Source: Amycolatopsis thailandensis
GTDB taxonomy: Bacteria > Actinomycetota > Actinomycetes > Mycobacteriales > Pseudonocardiaceae
Assembly (NCBI RefSeq): GCF_002234405.1
Contig: NZ_NMQT01000133.1
Coordinates: 1-48,831 of the forward strand
DNA length: 48,831 bases
Direction: 5' to 3'
Part shown: positions 1 through 7,722 of the stretch, piece after piece
Position numbering within the stretch: the stretch's first letter is position 1
Layout: every line of letters begins with the position of its first letter
Position numbers and translations under genes: made by a program
The notes under the pieces: generated by a model
The model's input: only the letters and a program-made list of their open reading frames with translations
Database searches by the model: none
What the model was told of the DNA's origin: nothing

Positions 1-1412
1 TGCCCGCCGTGCGCGGCGACGACGGCCGCGACGATGGCCAGGCCGAGCCCGGTGCTGCCCGCCGCCCGCGACCGCGAATCGTCGCCGCGGGCGAAACGTT
101 CGAAGACCTCCGGAAGGATTTCCGGCGGGATCCCCGGCCCGCTGTCGACAATGGACAGTGTCACCATCGAGTCCACTATGGACAGCGAAGTGGTGACCTC
201 GGTGCCCGCCGGGGTGTGCGTGCGCGCGTTGCCCAGCAGGTTGATCACCACCTGGTGCAGCTGATCCGCGTCGCCGAGGACGGTGATCGGCTCCGGCGGG
301 ACCTCCAGCCGCCACTTGTGGTCGGGCCCGGCGACGTGCGCGTCGGCGACGGCGTCCGCGACCAGCCGCGAGAGATCGACGGGCTGATGCACCACCGGAC
401 GACCGGAATCGAGTCGCGCGAGCAGCAGCAGATCCTCGACGAGGCCGGTCATCCGCGTCGATTCCGACTCCACCCTGCCCATCGCGAACGCGATGTCCGG
501 CGGCACCTCGGAGCCGGACCGCCGGGTGAGTTCCGCGTAGCCGCGGATGGCCGCGAGCGGGGTCCGCAGTTCGTGACTGGCGTCCGCGACGAACCGGCGC
601 ACCCGGCTTTCGCTGGCCTGGCGGGCGGAAAGCGCGTTCGAGATGTGGCCGAGCATGCGGTTGAGCGCGAACCCGACCTTGCCGACCTCCGTCCGCGGAT
701 CGGTGTCCACTTCGGACACTCGTTCGGACAGTGCGACCTCGCCGCGATCCAGCGGGAGTTCGGCGACCCTGGTCGCGGTGGCGGCCAGCCGGTCGAGGGG
801 TTTCATGGTGCGCCGCACGGTCACCGCGCCGAGCGCGCCCGCCAGCAGGATGCCGCCGACGGCCACCCCGCCGAAGATGAAACCCAGGCTCCACAACGTG
901 TCCGTGACGTCCTTGGTGGGCAGCCCGGAGATCGAGACAGCACCGTTGGAAGTCTGTTTCGCGACCACGCGGTACTCCCCGAGCGAACCGAGGTCCACGT
1001 CGGTGGGCTCATTACCCGTCGTCGATCGCAGCAGGGTGGCGATCTGGGGGCGGCTGATCTCGTCGTGGGGGAACGGGTCGGTGACCTTCGCGTCGTAGCT
1101 GGACCGCAGCACCGCGGCGAGCACACGTCCGTCCGGGAACACGGTCACGAACAGCGAGCCGGTGCTCTGGCCGTACGCGCGCAGACCCTCGGGAACCCGT
1201 TCCCCGCCGGGACGGCCCGGTGGCGGCGGACGGCTGGCGCGTTCGCTGGTCTCGTGGAGCCGGGCGTCGAGCTGGTCGATCAGGAAGTTCCGCAACGCCA
1301 GTTCCGTCACCACGCCCACCACCAGGCAGACCAGCGCGAGCAGCCCCGCGACCTGCGCGATCAGCCGCCGCCGCAGGGACCAAGGCCGCTTAACCCGCGG
1401 GCTTGAGGACAT
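1..1412 (-). CDS. Sensor histidine kinase, OmpR-type partner (C-terminus cut by window edge)
   Basis: Membrane sensor kinase that autophosphorylates on a His and passes phosphate to the response regulator encoded just upstream. The reading frame runs from an ATG at 1412 to the window edge without a stop. Visible parts are a first membrane helix (about residues 16-38), an extracytoplasmic sensor of about 110 residues, a second helix (about 150-175), a HAMP linker, and a HisKA helix with DASHELRTPL, His at about residue 280. The HATPase domain follows, with a VINLLGNA N-box, DSGPGIPPE and a GLGLAIV G2 box. Only the last few residues should be missing. The start overlaps the regulator stop by 23 bp, so the pair is one translationally coupled operon. 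The signal sensed cannot be read from the sequence. Confidence 0.93.
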   Translation of the reverse strand, partial: MSSSPRVKRPWSLRRRLIAQVAGLLALVCLVVGVVTELALRNFLIDQLDARLHETSERASRPPPPGRPGGERVPEGLRAYGQSTGSLFVTVFPDGRVLAAVLRSSYDAKVTDPFPHDEISRPQIATLLRSTTGNEPTDVDLGSLGEYRVVAKQTSNGAVSISGLPTKDVTDTLWSLGFIFGGVAVGGILLAGALGAVTVRRTMKPLDRLAATATRVAELPLDRGEVALSERVSEVDTDPRTEVGKVGFALNRMLGHISNALSARQASESRVRRFVADASHELRTPLAAIRGYAELTRRSGSEVPPDIAFAMGRVESESTRMTGLVEDLLLLARLDSGRPVVHQPVDLSRLVADAVADAHVAGPDHKWRLEVPPEPITVLGDADQLHQVVINLLGNARTHTPAGTEVTTSLSIVDSMVTLSIVDSGPGIPPEILPEVFERFARGDDSRSRAAGSTGLGLAIVAAVVAAHGG

Positions 1413-2139
1413 ACCCGGCGCCGCGCATCGTGTGGATCATCGGCTCCCTGTCGGCGTCGATCTTCTTGCGGAGGTAGGAGATGTACAGCTCGACGATGTT
1501 GGCCTGGCCGCCGAAGTCGTAGCTCCACACCCGGTCCAGGATCTGCGCCTTCGACAGCACGCGCTTCGGATTGCGCATGAGGTACCGCAGCAGTTCGAAC
1601 TCGGTCGCGGTCAACGGCACCGGATCGCCGCCGCGGTGCACCTCGCGGCTGTCCTCGTCCAGGGTCAGGTCACCGACGACCAGCGTCGAACCGCTCGGCC
1701 CGGCGACCCCGCCCGCGCGGCGCAGCAGCGCGCGCAACCGCAGCGCGACTTCCTCCAGGCTGAACGGTTTGGTGACGTAGTCGTCGCCACCCGCGGTGAG
1801 CCCGGCGATCCGGTCCTCCACCGCGTCCTTCGCGGTCAGGAACAGCACCGGCAGGTTGGGTACCTCGGAACGCAGGCGGCGCAGGACGTCCAGGCCGCTC
1901 ATGTCCGGCAGCATGACGTCGAGGACCACCGCGTCCGGCCGGAATTCCCTGGCCACGCGGACCGCCTCGGTGCCGTCGCCCGCGGTGCGGATGTCCCAGC
2001 CCTCCATGCGCAGGGCCATCGACACGAGCTCGGACAAGGTCGCTTCGTCGTCGACGACCAGCACCCGCACGGGGCTGCCGTCGGCACGGCGCAGGCCTGC
2101 CTTCGCGGAACCGGACGACGGGACGTTCACACTGGTCAT
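1390..2139 (-). CDS. OmpR/PhoB-family response regulator
   Basis: DNA-binding regulator of 249 residues. The receiver domain (about 25-140) has the acidic pair VVDDE, phospho-acceptor Asp74 in VVLDVMLPD, the Thr/Ala switch in LFLTAKD and Lys124 in VTKPF. The winged-helix domain (about 155-249) shows the LLRYLMRN and VELYISYLRKKID signatures. A longer frame extends to 2208, but its extra residues look non-coding, and the ATG at 2139 begins MTSVNVPSSG. The residues 1-22 are a flexible leader. It is upstream of its kinase and divergent from the membrane protein at 2309, which is a plausible target. Close in type to mycobacterial TrcR/TcrX regulators, but I cannot assign an orthologue. Confidence 0.94.
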   Translation of the reverse strand: MTSVNVPSSGSAKAGLRRADGSPVRVLVVDDEATLSELVSMALRMEGWDIRTAGDGTEAVRVAREFRPDAVVLDVMLPDMSGLDVLRRLRSEVPNLPVLFLTAKDAVEDRIAGLTAGGDDYVTKPFSLEEVALRLRALLRRAGGVAGPSGSTLVVGDLTLDEDSREVHRGGDPVPLTATEFELLRYLMRNPKRVLSKAQILDRVWSYDFGGQANIVELYISYLRKKIDADREPMIHTMRGAGYVLKPAG

Positions 2140-2308
2140 GGTGCCATCCTGCGCGGCGCCGATGAGCCCACTCTGTGTCCCCGCTGTGCGTTTCCTGTGA
2201 ACGATCACCCGGCCGGGGCGGAATCACAGCGGGGGCCCACCGCCGGCACAGCTTCCGCACAGCGACGGCGCCGAGCATGGCCGCAACCGAGTACACGGAG
2301 GCGACCAG

Positions 2309-2959
2309 ATGACCGAACCGACCGAACCCGCCAAGCCCCCGGCGGGTGAGACCGCCGCCTGGGGCGCGCCCGCTCCGGCGGGTGAACCGAAGAAGGCCTG
2401 GTCGGGCCGCAAGACCGCGATCGCGGCCGGGGTGGCGGTGGTGATCGCCGCCGGTGGCGGGGCCGCGATCTGGGCGGGAACCGCCGCGAACGGCTCCGAA
2501 CAGGGCCGGATGATGGGCGGTCCCGGCGGCGGCCGGATGCTCTTCGGGCCCGGCGGGGGCATGCCGCGTGACGCGCTGCACGGCGACTTCGTCGTCTCCG
2601 ACGGCAAGGGCGGCTACAGCACCGAACGGATGCAGACCGGCGAGATCACCGAGATCAGCGCGACGTCCGTCAGCCTGACCAGCAAGGACGGCTACAAGCA
2701 GGTCTACACGATCGACGCGTCGACCAAGAAGACCGGCGACCCCAAGACCGGCCAGACGGTGACGGTGAACGCCAAGGTCACCGGCGACACCGCGACGGCG
2801 ACGAGTATCGGCGATCCAGGGCAGCAGACCCAGCGCGGACAGAACGGCGGCCAGCGGGGTCAGGGACAGCAGGGTCAGCCGGGCCAGGGGCAACAGGGAC
2901 AGCCAGGTCAGGGTCAGCCGGGCCAGGGCGGACCGGGCGGACCGCCGCCCGGTAACTGA
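2309..2959 (+). CDS. Single-pass membrane protein with DUF5666-like domain and Gly/Gln-rich tail
   Basis: A 216-residue protein of unknown function. A Pro/Ala-rich cytoplasmic head (1-32) precedes one membrane helix (about 36-56). A Gly/Met-rich linker leads to a small beta domain (about 105-170: GEITEISATSVSLTSKDGY, then ...VYTIDASTKKTG), which looks like the DUF5666/OB-type extracellular domain. The last 45 residues are repeats of GQ(Q/G)GQPGQ. A GGAGG ribosome site lies 8 bases before the ATG. It is divergent from the OmpR-type system across a 169-bp gap, which suggests that the system controls it. The repeat tail is exported and disordered, so it may contact the wall. Function is not recognised. 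Confidence 0.85.
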   Translation: MTEPTEPAKPPAGETAAWGAPAPAGEPKKAWSGRKTAIAAGVAVVIAAGGGAAIWAGTAANGSEQGRMMGGPGGGRMLFGPGGGMPRDALHGDFVVSDGKGGYSTERMQTGEITEISATSVSLTSKDGYKQVYTIDASTKKTGDPKTGQTVTVNAKVTGDTATATSIGDPGQQTQRGQNGGQRGQGQQGQPGQGQQGQPGQGQPGQGGPGGPPPGN

Positions 2960-2966
2960 CGCACGG

Positions 2967-4040
2967 CTACCGGTGTAAGAGGGCCAGCAGCGCGGCGGCC
3001 GTCTCGGCGGCTTCCTGACCGGAGGTGTCGAGGACGACGCGGTCGCCGCCGGAGGCACGTGCCCGGGCCGCCTCGGCGATCGCGCGGGCGGCCACCCGGT
3101 CCCGCGCACCGGGTGGCGCGCCGCGGAGTTCGTCACCGGCCAGCAGCGCGGACTCGCCCTCGGCCCGGCGCCGGACGCGTTCGGTGAGCGCCGGGTCTTC
3201 CGCGTCGAGGTGCACGACGGTGACCTCCTTGAAGACCTGCCGATGCTCGGGAAGGAATTCCCTGGCCACCACGATCAGCCGCCGCGCTCCGGCTTCGCGG
3301 TAGCCGCGCCAGACGGCCGCCAGGTTCGCCGCCTCCACCGCCGGATCCGGGCCGGGATGCACGAACCCGAATTGCGCGAGATCGGCGTAGGCGACGGGCA
3401 TCTCGCGTGCCCAAAGGTCCCGTAGCGCGCTGTACGCGGCCGTCGATTTGCCGACCGCCGTCGGACCGGTCACCACGGTCACCGGTCCGGGCTGCGGCTC
3501 GACGGCGCCCGGCGGCGAAACTTCCCCTTTTTCGACCAAGCAGCGTCGGAACAGCGCGTCGACGGTCTCCTCGGGCCGCTGTCCGGTCGTGTCCATCGCC
3601 TCGCCGAAACCGGTGCGCTCATAGGCCTCCACGATCTCGAAAAGGTCGGGAAGAGCGCCGGCGGGCGAACCCCGGCCGAGGAAACGGCTCCGGAGTTCGT
3701 CGCGATCGCACGTCAGCCGGACGAGCGTGAGGTCGAAGTCGCCGCCTTCCAAGTCCCGCTCGACGCCGTTCTCGGGGTCGACCACCCCGGAAACGACGAG
3801 CTGCCTGGCACCCCGGTCACGCAGGATCTTCAGTACCCGCAGCAGGTTGGCCGCCTTGATGGCGTGCGAGGCTTCGCCGCCGCCCGGAGGCGGGCCGATC
3901 AGCCCGAGCTGATCGATGTCGACGTACGCGACGCTGCCGCCCGCTTCGAGGACCCGGCGGTACAAACCCCAGGCGGTGGTCGACTTTCCCGACCCGGGTG
4001 CGCCGGTCGTCCAGAGCACGGGTGTCTTCTCGGTCCCCAT
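2967..4040 (-). CDS. Protein with two tandem P-loop (kinase-like) domains
   Basis: A 357-residue cytosolic protein built from an internal duplication of an AAA_33/adenylylsulfate-kinase-like fold. Half one has Walker A GAPGSGKST (about residues 13-21) followed by AYVDIDQLGLIGPP. Half two has GPTAVGKST (about 192-200) followed by AYADLAQFGFVHPGP, and both continue into matching EAANL...GAR segments. The ATG at 4040 is chosen because the extra N-terminus of the longer frame (to 4244) has no ribosome site and lies in the divergent promoter of the next kinase gene. It converges on the gene ending at 2959 with a 7-bp gap. Substrate unknown; small-molecule or nucleotide phosphorylation is only a fold-based guess. 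Confidence 0.85.
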   Translation of the reverse strand: MGTEKTPVLWTTGAPGSGKSTTAWGLYRRVLEAGGSVAYVDIDQLGLIGPPPGGGEASHAIKAANLLRVLKILRDRGARQLVVSGVVDPENGVERDLEGGDFDLTLVRLTCDRDELRSRFLGRGSPAGALPDLFEIVEAYERTGFGEAMDTTGQRPEETVDALFRRCLVEKGEVSPPGAVEPQPGPVTVVTGPTAVGKSTAAYSALRDLWAREMPVAYADLAQFGFVHPGPDPAVEAANLAAVWRGYREAGARRLIVVAREFLPEHRQVFKEVTVVHLDAEDPALTERVRRRAEGESALLAGDELRGAPPGARDRVAARAIAEAARARASGGDRVVLDTSGQEAAETAAALLALLHR

Positions 4041-4092
4041 GGCTTCCCAGCTTAGGAACCCCTGTCCACCGAAATAGGGCAGAGTTGGGCGC

Positions 4093-5268
4093 GTGCGGGA
4101 CATCAGCGGCTCGTTGGCGAGGCAGGCGTGCGCGGTCGCGGCCGTCTGCCTGGTCGCCGACGCCGGGCTGTTCCTCATCGTCGGGCCACCGCTCTCGCTG
4201 GGCTGGCAGGCATGGGTGGTGCTGATCGGCGGGATCCTCGCCAACGTGGCACTCGCCGGGCCTTCGCGCTATTCCGGCTGGGTCTCGGCCGCGCACGGCG
4301 CGCTGCTCGTCGCCGCGCCGCTCCTGCTGTACCCGTTCGACCACTACCTGCAGGCCACCAACGCGGGCGTGCTGATCGCGGGATACCGCGCGGGCGCCTG
4401 GCTTTCGACCAAACCGGCGCTGGCGGCGCTGGCGGCGATGCTCACCGGGCTCTTCGCGTGCACCCTCATCCCGGCCGACCGGGGCAACCGGGACTGGCGG
4501 CTGGTGCTCATCGACATCGGCATCAGCGGGCTACTGCCGTGGATGGTCGGCCGCTACACGACCGCGCGGCGCGCATACATCGCCGACCTCCAGCGCGCGG
4601 AGGAACAACGGCGGCAGCACGAAGCGGAAGCGGTGCGCCGCGCCGTCGCCGAGGAACGCACGACGATCGCCCGCGACCTGCACGACGTGATCTCCCACCA
4701 CGTCAGCGCGATCGGTGTGCACGCCGGCGCCGCGCGGCTCGGGCTGCCGGCGGGGGAACCGGCCGCGCGGCGTTCGCTCTCGGCCGTCGAATCGTCGAGC
4801 CGGGCCGCGATGGCCGATCTGCGGCGCCTGCTGGATCTGTTGCACGGCAAGGAGAACGGCGACGCGCAACGGCAGCCGGGGCTGGACAATCTCGACGAGC
4901 TGCTCGACAACCTGCGCATCGCCGGGCTGCCCGCGCGGCTGACCAGTCACGGCGGTCCGCGGGAACTCCCGGGTTCGGTGGACATCGCGTTGTACCGCAT
5001 CGCGCAGGAAGCGCTGACGAACGCGCTCCGGCACGGCTCCGGCGGGACGGTCGAGATCGACCTCGCCTACCGGCAGACGGAGATCGTCCTCGCGATCACG
5101 AACGAGATCGGCCGCCCGAACCGGGGTTCCCCGGCCGAATCGACGAAACGCGGCCTCGCCGGGATCAGGCAGCGAGTTGCGTTGTTCGGCGGGCAGGCGG
5201 AATGCGGGCCGCTCGACGACGGGCGGCATTGGCGGGTTCGAGTCGGATTTCCTTTGGAGGCGGAGTGA
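4093..5268 (+). CDS. NarL-type sensor histidine kinase
   Basis: A 391-residue kinase of the HisKA_3 class. Four to five hydrophobic helices fill residues 10-155 with little extracytoplasmic sequence, so sensing is probably in or at the membrane. The dimerisation/phosphoacceptor motif ARDLHDVISHHVSAIGVHAGAAR places the His at residue 197. A compact HATPase domain follows (RIAQEALTNALRHG, then KRGLAGIRQRVALFGG). The start is GTG at 4093, divergent from the P-loop gene by 52 bp. Its stop overlaps the start of the following regulator in a GTGA overlap, so the two form a coupled two-component operon. Similar to DesK/VraS-like or antibiotic-cluster kinases; the stimulus is unknown. Confidence 0.93.
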   Translation: MRDISGSLARQACAVAAVCLVADAGLFLIVGPPLSLGWQAWVVLIGGILANVALAGPSRYSGWVSAAHGALLVAAPLLLYPFDHYLQATNAGVLIAGYRAGAWLSTKPALAALAAMLTGLFACTLIPADRGNRDWRLVLIDIGISGLLPWMVGRYTTARRAYIADLQRAEEQRRQHEAEAVRRAVAEERTTIARDLHDVISHHVSAIGVHAGAARLGLPAGEPAARRSLSAVESSSRAAMADLRRLLDLLHGKENGDAQRQPGLDNLDELLDNLRIAGLPARLTSHGGPRELPGSVDIALYRIAQEALTNALRHGSGGTVEIDLAYRQTEIVLAITNEIGRPNRGSPAESTKRGLAGIRQRVALFGGQAECGPLDDGRHWRVRVGFPLEAE

Positions 5269-5921
5269 TCCGGGTTCTGCTGGCGGACGATCACGCGATG
5301 TTCCGGTCCGGGATGCGCGCGGTGCTGGACACCCAGGCGGATTTCGAATGCGTCGGCGAAGCCTCGGACGGACGCGAAGCCGTCGCTCAGGCGGCCGCGC
5401 TGCGCCCGGACGTCGCCGTGCTCGACGTCCGGATGCCCAAATTGGACGGTCTGGCCGCGACCGAGGCGATCATGTCCGCGCCCGGCAACGACACCCGCGT
5501 CCTCGTGCTGACGACCTACGACTCCGACGAGTACGTCTACCGCGCGCTGCGGGCCGGGGCGAGCGGGTTCCTGTTGAAAAGCCTCGCTCCCGAGGAGCTC
5601 GTCTCGGCCATGCGGGTGGCCGCGCGCGGTGACGCGCTGATCGATCCGACGGTGACGCGGCGGCTCGTGTCGACCTTCGCCACCAGCATCGAACCCGTGG
5701 CCGCCGAACCGGCGGAGCTGGAACGCCTCACCTCACGCGAGCGCGAAGTGCTCATGCTGGTCGCCGACGCGTCCAGCAACGCGGAGATCGCCAGGTTGCT
5801 GCATGTGGGCGAGGAGACGGTGAAGACCCACGTTTCCCGGATCCTGGCGAAGCTCGGGTTGCGGGACAGGGTGCACGCCGTCGTCTACGCCTACCGCAAC
5901 GGGCTCGTCGGCGGCCGGTGA
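5265..5921 (+). CDS. NarL/LuxR-family response regulator
   Basis: A 218-residue regulator. The receiver domain begins MIRVLLADDH, phospho-acceptor Asp54 lies in AVLDVRMPK, followed by VLTTYDSDEYVYRALRAGASGFLLK with the conserved Lys. The C-terminal LuxR helix-turn-helix (about 155-215) reads LTSREREVLMLVADASSNAEIA then VKTHVSRILAKLGLRDR. The GTG start shares bases with the kinase TGA stop, and a GGAGG lies just upstream, supporting this start over the long read-through frame from 4128. Partner of the preceding kinase; the regulon cannot be deduced here. Confidence 0.95.
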   Translation: MIRVLLADDHAMFRSGMRAVLDTQADFECVGEASDGREAVAQAAALRPDVAVLDVRMPKLDGLAATEAIMSAPGNDTRVLVLTTYDSDEYVYRALRAGASGFLLKSLAPEELVSAMRVAARGDALIDPTVTRRLVSTFATSIEPVAAEPAELERLTSREREVLMLVADASSNAEIARLLHVGEETVKTHVSRILAKLGLRDRVHAVVYAYRNGLVGGR

Positions 5922-5988
5922 TCGGTTCGCCGGACCGGGCTTCTCCTGCCAGAATCGCCGCAGGGCACGTCGAGGCGGGGAGCTGGGA

Positions 5989-6195
5989 ATGAAGCGCTGG
6001 GTCACGCTCACGATCGGGCTGGTGTTCCTGCTGGTCGGCGGCGTCTGGGTGCTCCAGGGCGCCGGCGTGCTGACCGGCAGCTTCATGACCGGGCAGAAAC
6101 TGTGGTTCCTGATCGGTCTGGTCGCGTTCCTGGTCGGGGTGGTGCTGGTGGCGGCCACCGCGCGCCGCACCCGGCGGGCCCCCACCGACGACTAA
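5989..6195 (+). CDS. Small two-helix membrane protein
   Basis: A 68-residue protein with two hydrophobic helices (about 5-24 and 36-58) separated by a Gly/Thr-rich turn and ended by a basic, Arg-rich cytosolic tail. GAGGCGGGGAG before the ATG is a good ribosome site. It follows the NarL-type regulator by 67 bp on the same strand and could be part of that operon or its target. Small proteins of this kind are common in actinobacteria with no known job. The 21-bp inverted array starts 38 bp after its stop. Confidence 0.75.
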   Translation: MKRWVTLTIGLVFLLVGGVWVLQGAGVLTGSFMTGQKLWFLIGLVAFLVGVVLVAATARRTRRAPTDD

Positions 6196-6233
6196 CCGCG
6201 TCCGCGAGGCCCTTCGGTCTCGCCCGTTGCCGC

Positions 6234-6420
6234 GATGGACGCCGCGCGTGCTCAGATGGACGCCACACGTGTCCAGATGGACACCGCGCGTGATCAGATG
6301 GACGACACGGCGGCGAAATCCGGCCCCACGCGTGTCGTCCGTCTGATCACACGTGTCGTCCGTCTGATCACGCATGATCAGGCTTCAATCACGCGTGATC
6401 GGGATTCGGTCACGCACGGG
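6234..6420. repeat. 21-bp-period inverted repeat array in a convergent junction
   Basis: Three full forward units at 6234-6254, 6255-6275 and 6276-6296, plus a partial unit from 6297, begin GATGGAC and end near CGTG(A/C)TCA. After about 18 unrelated bases the same unit recurs on the other strand at 6327, 6348, 6369 and 6390, with a partial unit from 6411, core CACGCGTG...TCTGAT. The whole can fold into a long imperfect hairpin. It fills the gap between genes ending at 6195 (+) and 6430 (-). It belongs to the same repeat family as 25855-25990. A terminator role is inferred. Confidence 0.85.
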
Positions 6421-6429
6421 CGAGCGGTG

Positions 6430-6915
6430 TCACGCGATCTTGAAGATCGGGTAGCCGGGCGCGATCTCCAGCAGCTTCTCGTCGGACGCCTTCGCGTCGA
6501 CGCCGTCGAAGAACACGCCGACCTCGAACTTCCAGCGCTTGAGGTAGGCACGCAGGATCTCGGGCTTCTCCGCGTCGGCGAGTTCGGTGTAGGTGAACGT
6601 CTCGGTGCGGCGCCCGACGCGGAGCTGCCCCTCGCCGGCGACCCGCAGGTTGCGCACCCACTGCGTGACACCGCGCGGCGCGACGAGGTAGCGCTCGCCG
6701 TCCAGCTTCAGCAGGTTGACCGGGACCGAGCGCAGTTCGCCACTCTTGCGGCCGCGGACCGAAAGCACCCGGCTGCCCAGCACGCTGACACCGAGCTTCG
6801 TCAGCTTGAGGACGAACTCGTTGAACGCGTTGGTCGCCTTGGCGGGCTTGAGGTAGCGGGTGGCGGTGTAGTCGGCGGCGGTGCCGGCACTGGTGGCGGT
6901 GGTGGCGGTGGTCAT
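6430..6915 (-). CDS. F420H2-dependent nitroreductase/quinone reductase family protein (DDN-like)
   Basis: A 161-residue split-barrel flavin/deazaflavin reductase of the F420H2-quinone reductase family. Recognisable parts are the LGSRVLSVRGRKSGELRSVPVNLLKLDGERYLVAPRG core (rewritten here in pieces: LSVRGRKSGELRSVPV at about 55-70, YLVAPRG at about 78-84) and WVRNLRVAGEGQLRVGRR. The reaction would be two-electron reduction of quinones or nitro compounds using F420H2. The ATG at 6915 has GGAGGAG upstream; the longer frame to 7005 would start inside the operator region. It is divergent from a TetR regulator that shares its control region, so expression is probably repressed by that protein. Confidence 0.88.
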   Translation of the reverse strand: MTTATTATSAGTAADYTATRYLKPAKATNAFNEFVLKLTKLGVSVLGSRVLSVRGRKSGELRSVPVNLLKLDGERYLVAPRGVTQWVRNLRVAGEGQLRVGRRTETFTYTELADAEKPEILRAYLKRWKFEVGVFFDGVDAKASDEKLLEIAPGYPIFKIA

Positions 6916-6935
6916 CTCGTCTCCTCCAAGTTTTC

Positions 6936-7034
6936 GAGAGCAGTGCTCTCTGTTAAGAGCAGTGAACACCAGAGCAGTGCATCGTGTCAAGAGCACTGCT
7001 CTCATTTAGGTGCGATGCTCTATGCTGAGAGCAT
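6936..7034. promoter_or_regulatory. Inverted-repeat operators shared by TetR gene and F420 reductase gene
   Basis: Three palindromic sites based on AGAGCA/TGCTCT lie in the 117-bp divergent gap. Site 1 is GAGAGCA-N-TGCTCTC at 6936-6950. Site 2 is AGAGCA-C-TGCTCT at 6990-7002. Site 3 is ATGCTCT-N6-AGAGCAT at 7015-7034, overlapping the TetR start codon. Extra half-sites AGAGCAGTG occur near 6956 and 6971. Such repeats between a TetR gene and a divergent enzyme gene are typical operators, so autorepression plus repression of the reductase is inferred. Confidence 0.8.
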
Positions 7035-7722
7035 GGCTGCCACCCAGACCGCGCGTGAACGCGCCCGTGCCGAGCTCACCCGCGAGATCAAGGACGAAGC
7101 CCGCCGTCAGCTCGCCGAAGTCGGCGCGCTCGGGCTTTCGCTCCGCGCCGTCGCGCGAGAGCTGGGCATGGTCTCGTCGGCGCTCTACCGGTACTTCTCC
7201 AGCCGCGAGGAGCTGCTGACAGCCCTGATCATCGACGCCTACGACGCGGTCGGCGAAGCCGCGGAAGCCGCCGACGACCCCAAAAAGGCTTCCTTGGAAC
7301 GATGGGAATCGATCTGGTTCGCGGTGCGCGCCTGGGCGAAGGCGCGCCCGCACGAGTACGCGCTGATCTACGGCTCGCCGATCCCCGGCTATCAGGCCCC
7401 GCAGGACACCGTCACGCCCGCGGGACGGGTGGCGTTCGCGCTGGTCGCGGTCTTGCGCGACGCGAATCTCCGGGTCGAGACCGAGGTCGGCGAGATGCCG
7501 GACGAACTCCGGCACCAGCTCGGCGCCGTCGCCGAAATCCTCAAGATCACCCTGGCCCCCGAGACGGCCTCACGGCTGATCATGGCGTGGACCCAGCTGT
7601 TCGGGATGATCAATTTCGAGCTGTTCGGCCAGTACGTCGGTTCCGTCGACCCGTCGGACGCCTTCTTCGCGCACGGGACCCGTCAGATGGCCGAGTTCAC
7701 CGGGATCAGGATGACCGGCTGA
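7033..7722 (+). CDS. TetR/AcrR-family regulator (adjacent to F420 reductase)
   Basis: A 229-residue regulator. The N-terminal TetR helix-turn-helix (about 12-58) reads AELTREIKDEARRQLAEVGALGLSLRAVARELG followed by SALYRYFSSREELLTAL. The ligand-binding C-terminus (about 75-229) carries a WESIWFAVRAWAKARPHEYALIYG helix typical of the TetR_C_25/WHG type. ATG 7033 is chosen; an in-frame ATG at 7015 also exists, and both lie in or next to the third operator, so the message may be nearly leaderless. The 3' end overlaps the opposing TetR gene by 17 bp. The ligand is unknown. Confidence 0.9.
   Translation: MAATQTARERARAELTREIKDEARRQLAEVGALGLSLRAVARELGMVSSALYRYFSSREELLTALIIDAYDAVGEAAEAADDPKKASLERWESIWFAVRAWAKARPHEYALIYGSPIPGYQAPQDTVTPAGRVAFALVAVLRDANLRVETEVGEMPDELRHQLGAVAEILKITLAPETASRLIMAWTQLFGMINFELFGQYVGSVDPSDAFFAHGTRQMAEFTGIRMTG

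Noticed and set aside
9..1406. Long plus-strand frame at the window start
   Set aside because: Antisense to the histidine kinase, whose HisKA and HATPase motifs are unambiguous on the minus strand.
6234..6420. CRISPR-like array
   Set aside because: Units are contiguous, only 21 bp long, degenerate and present in both orientations, with no unique spacers and no cas genes.
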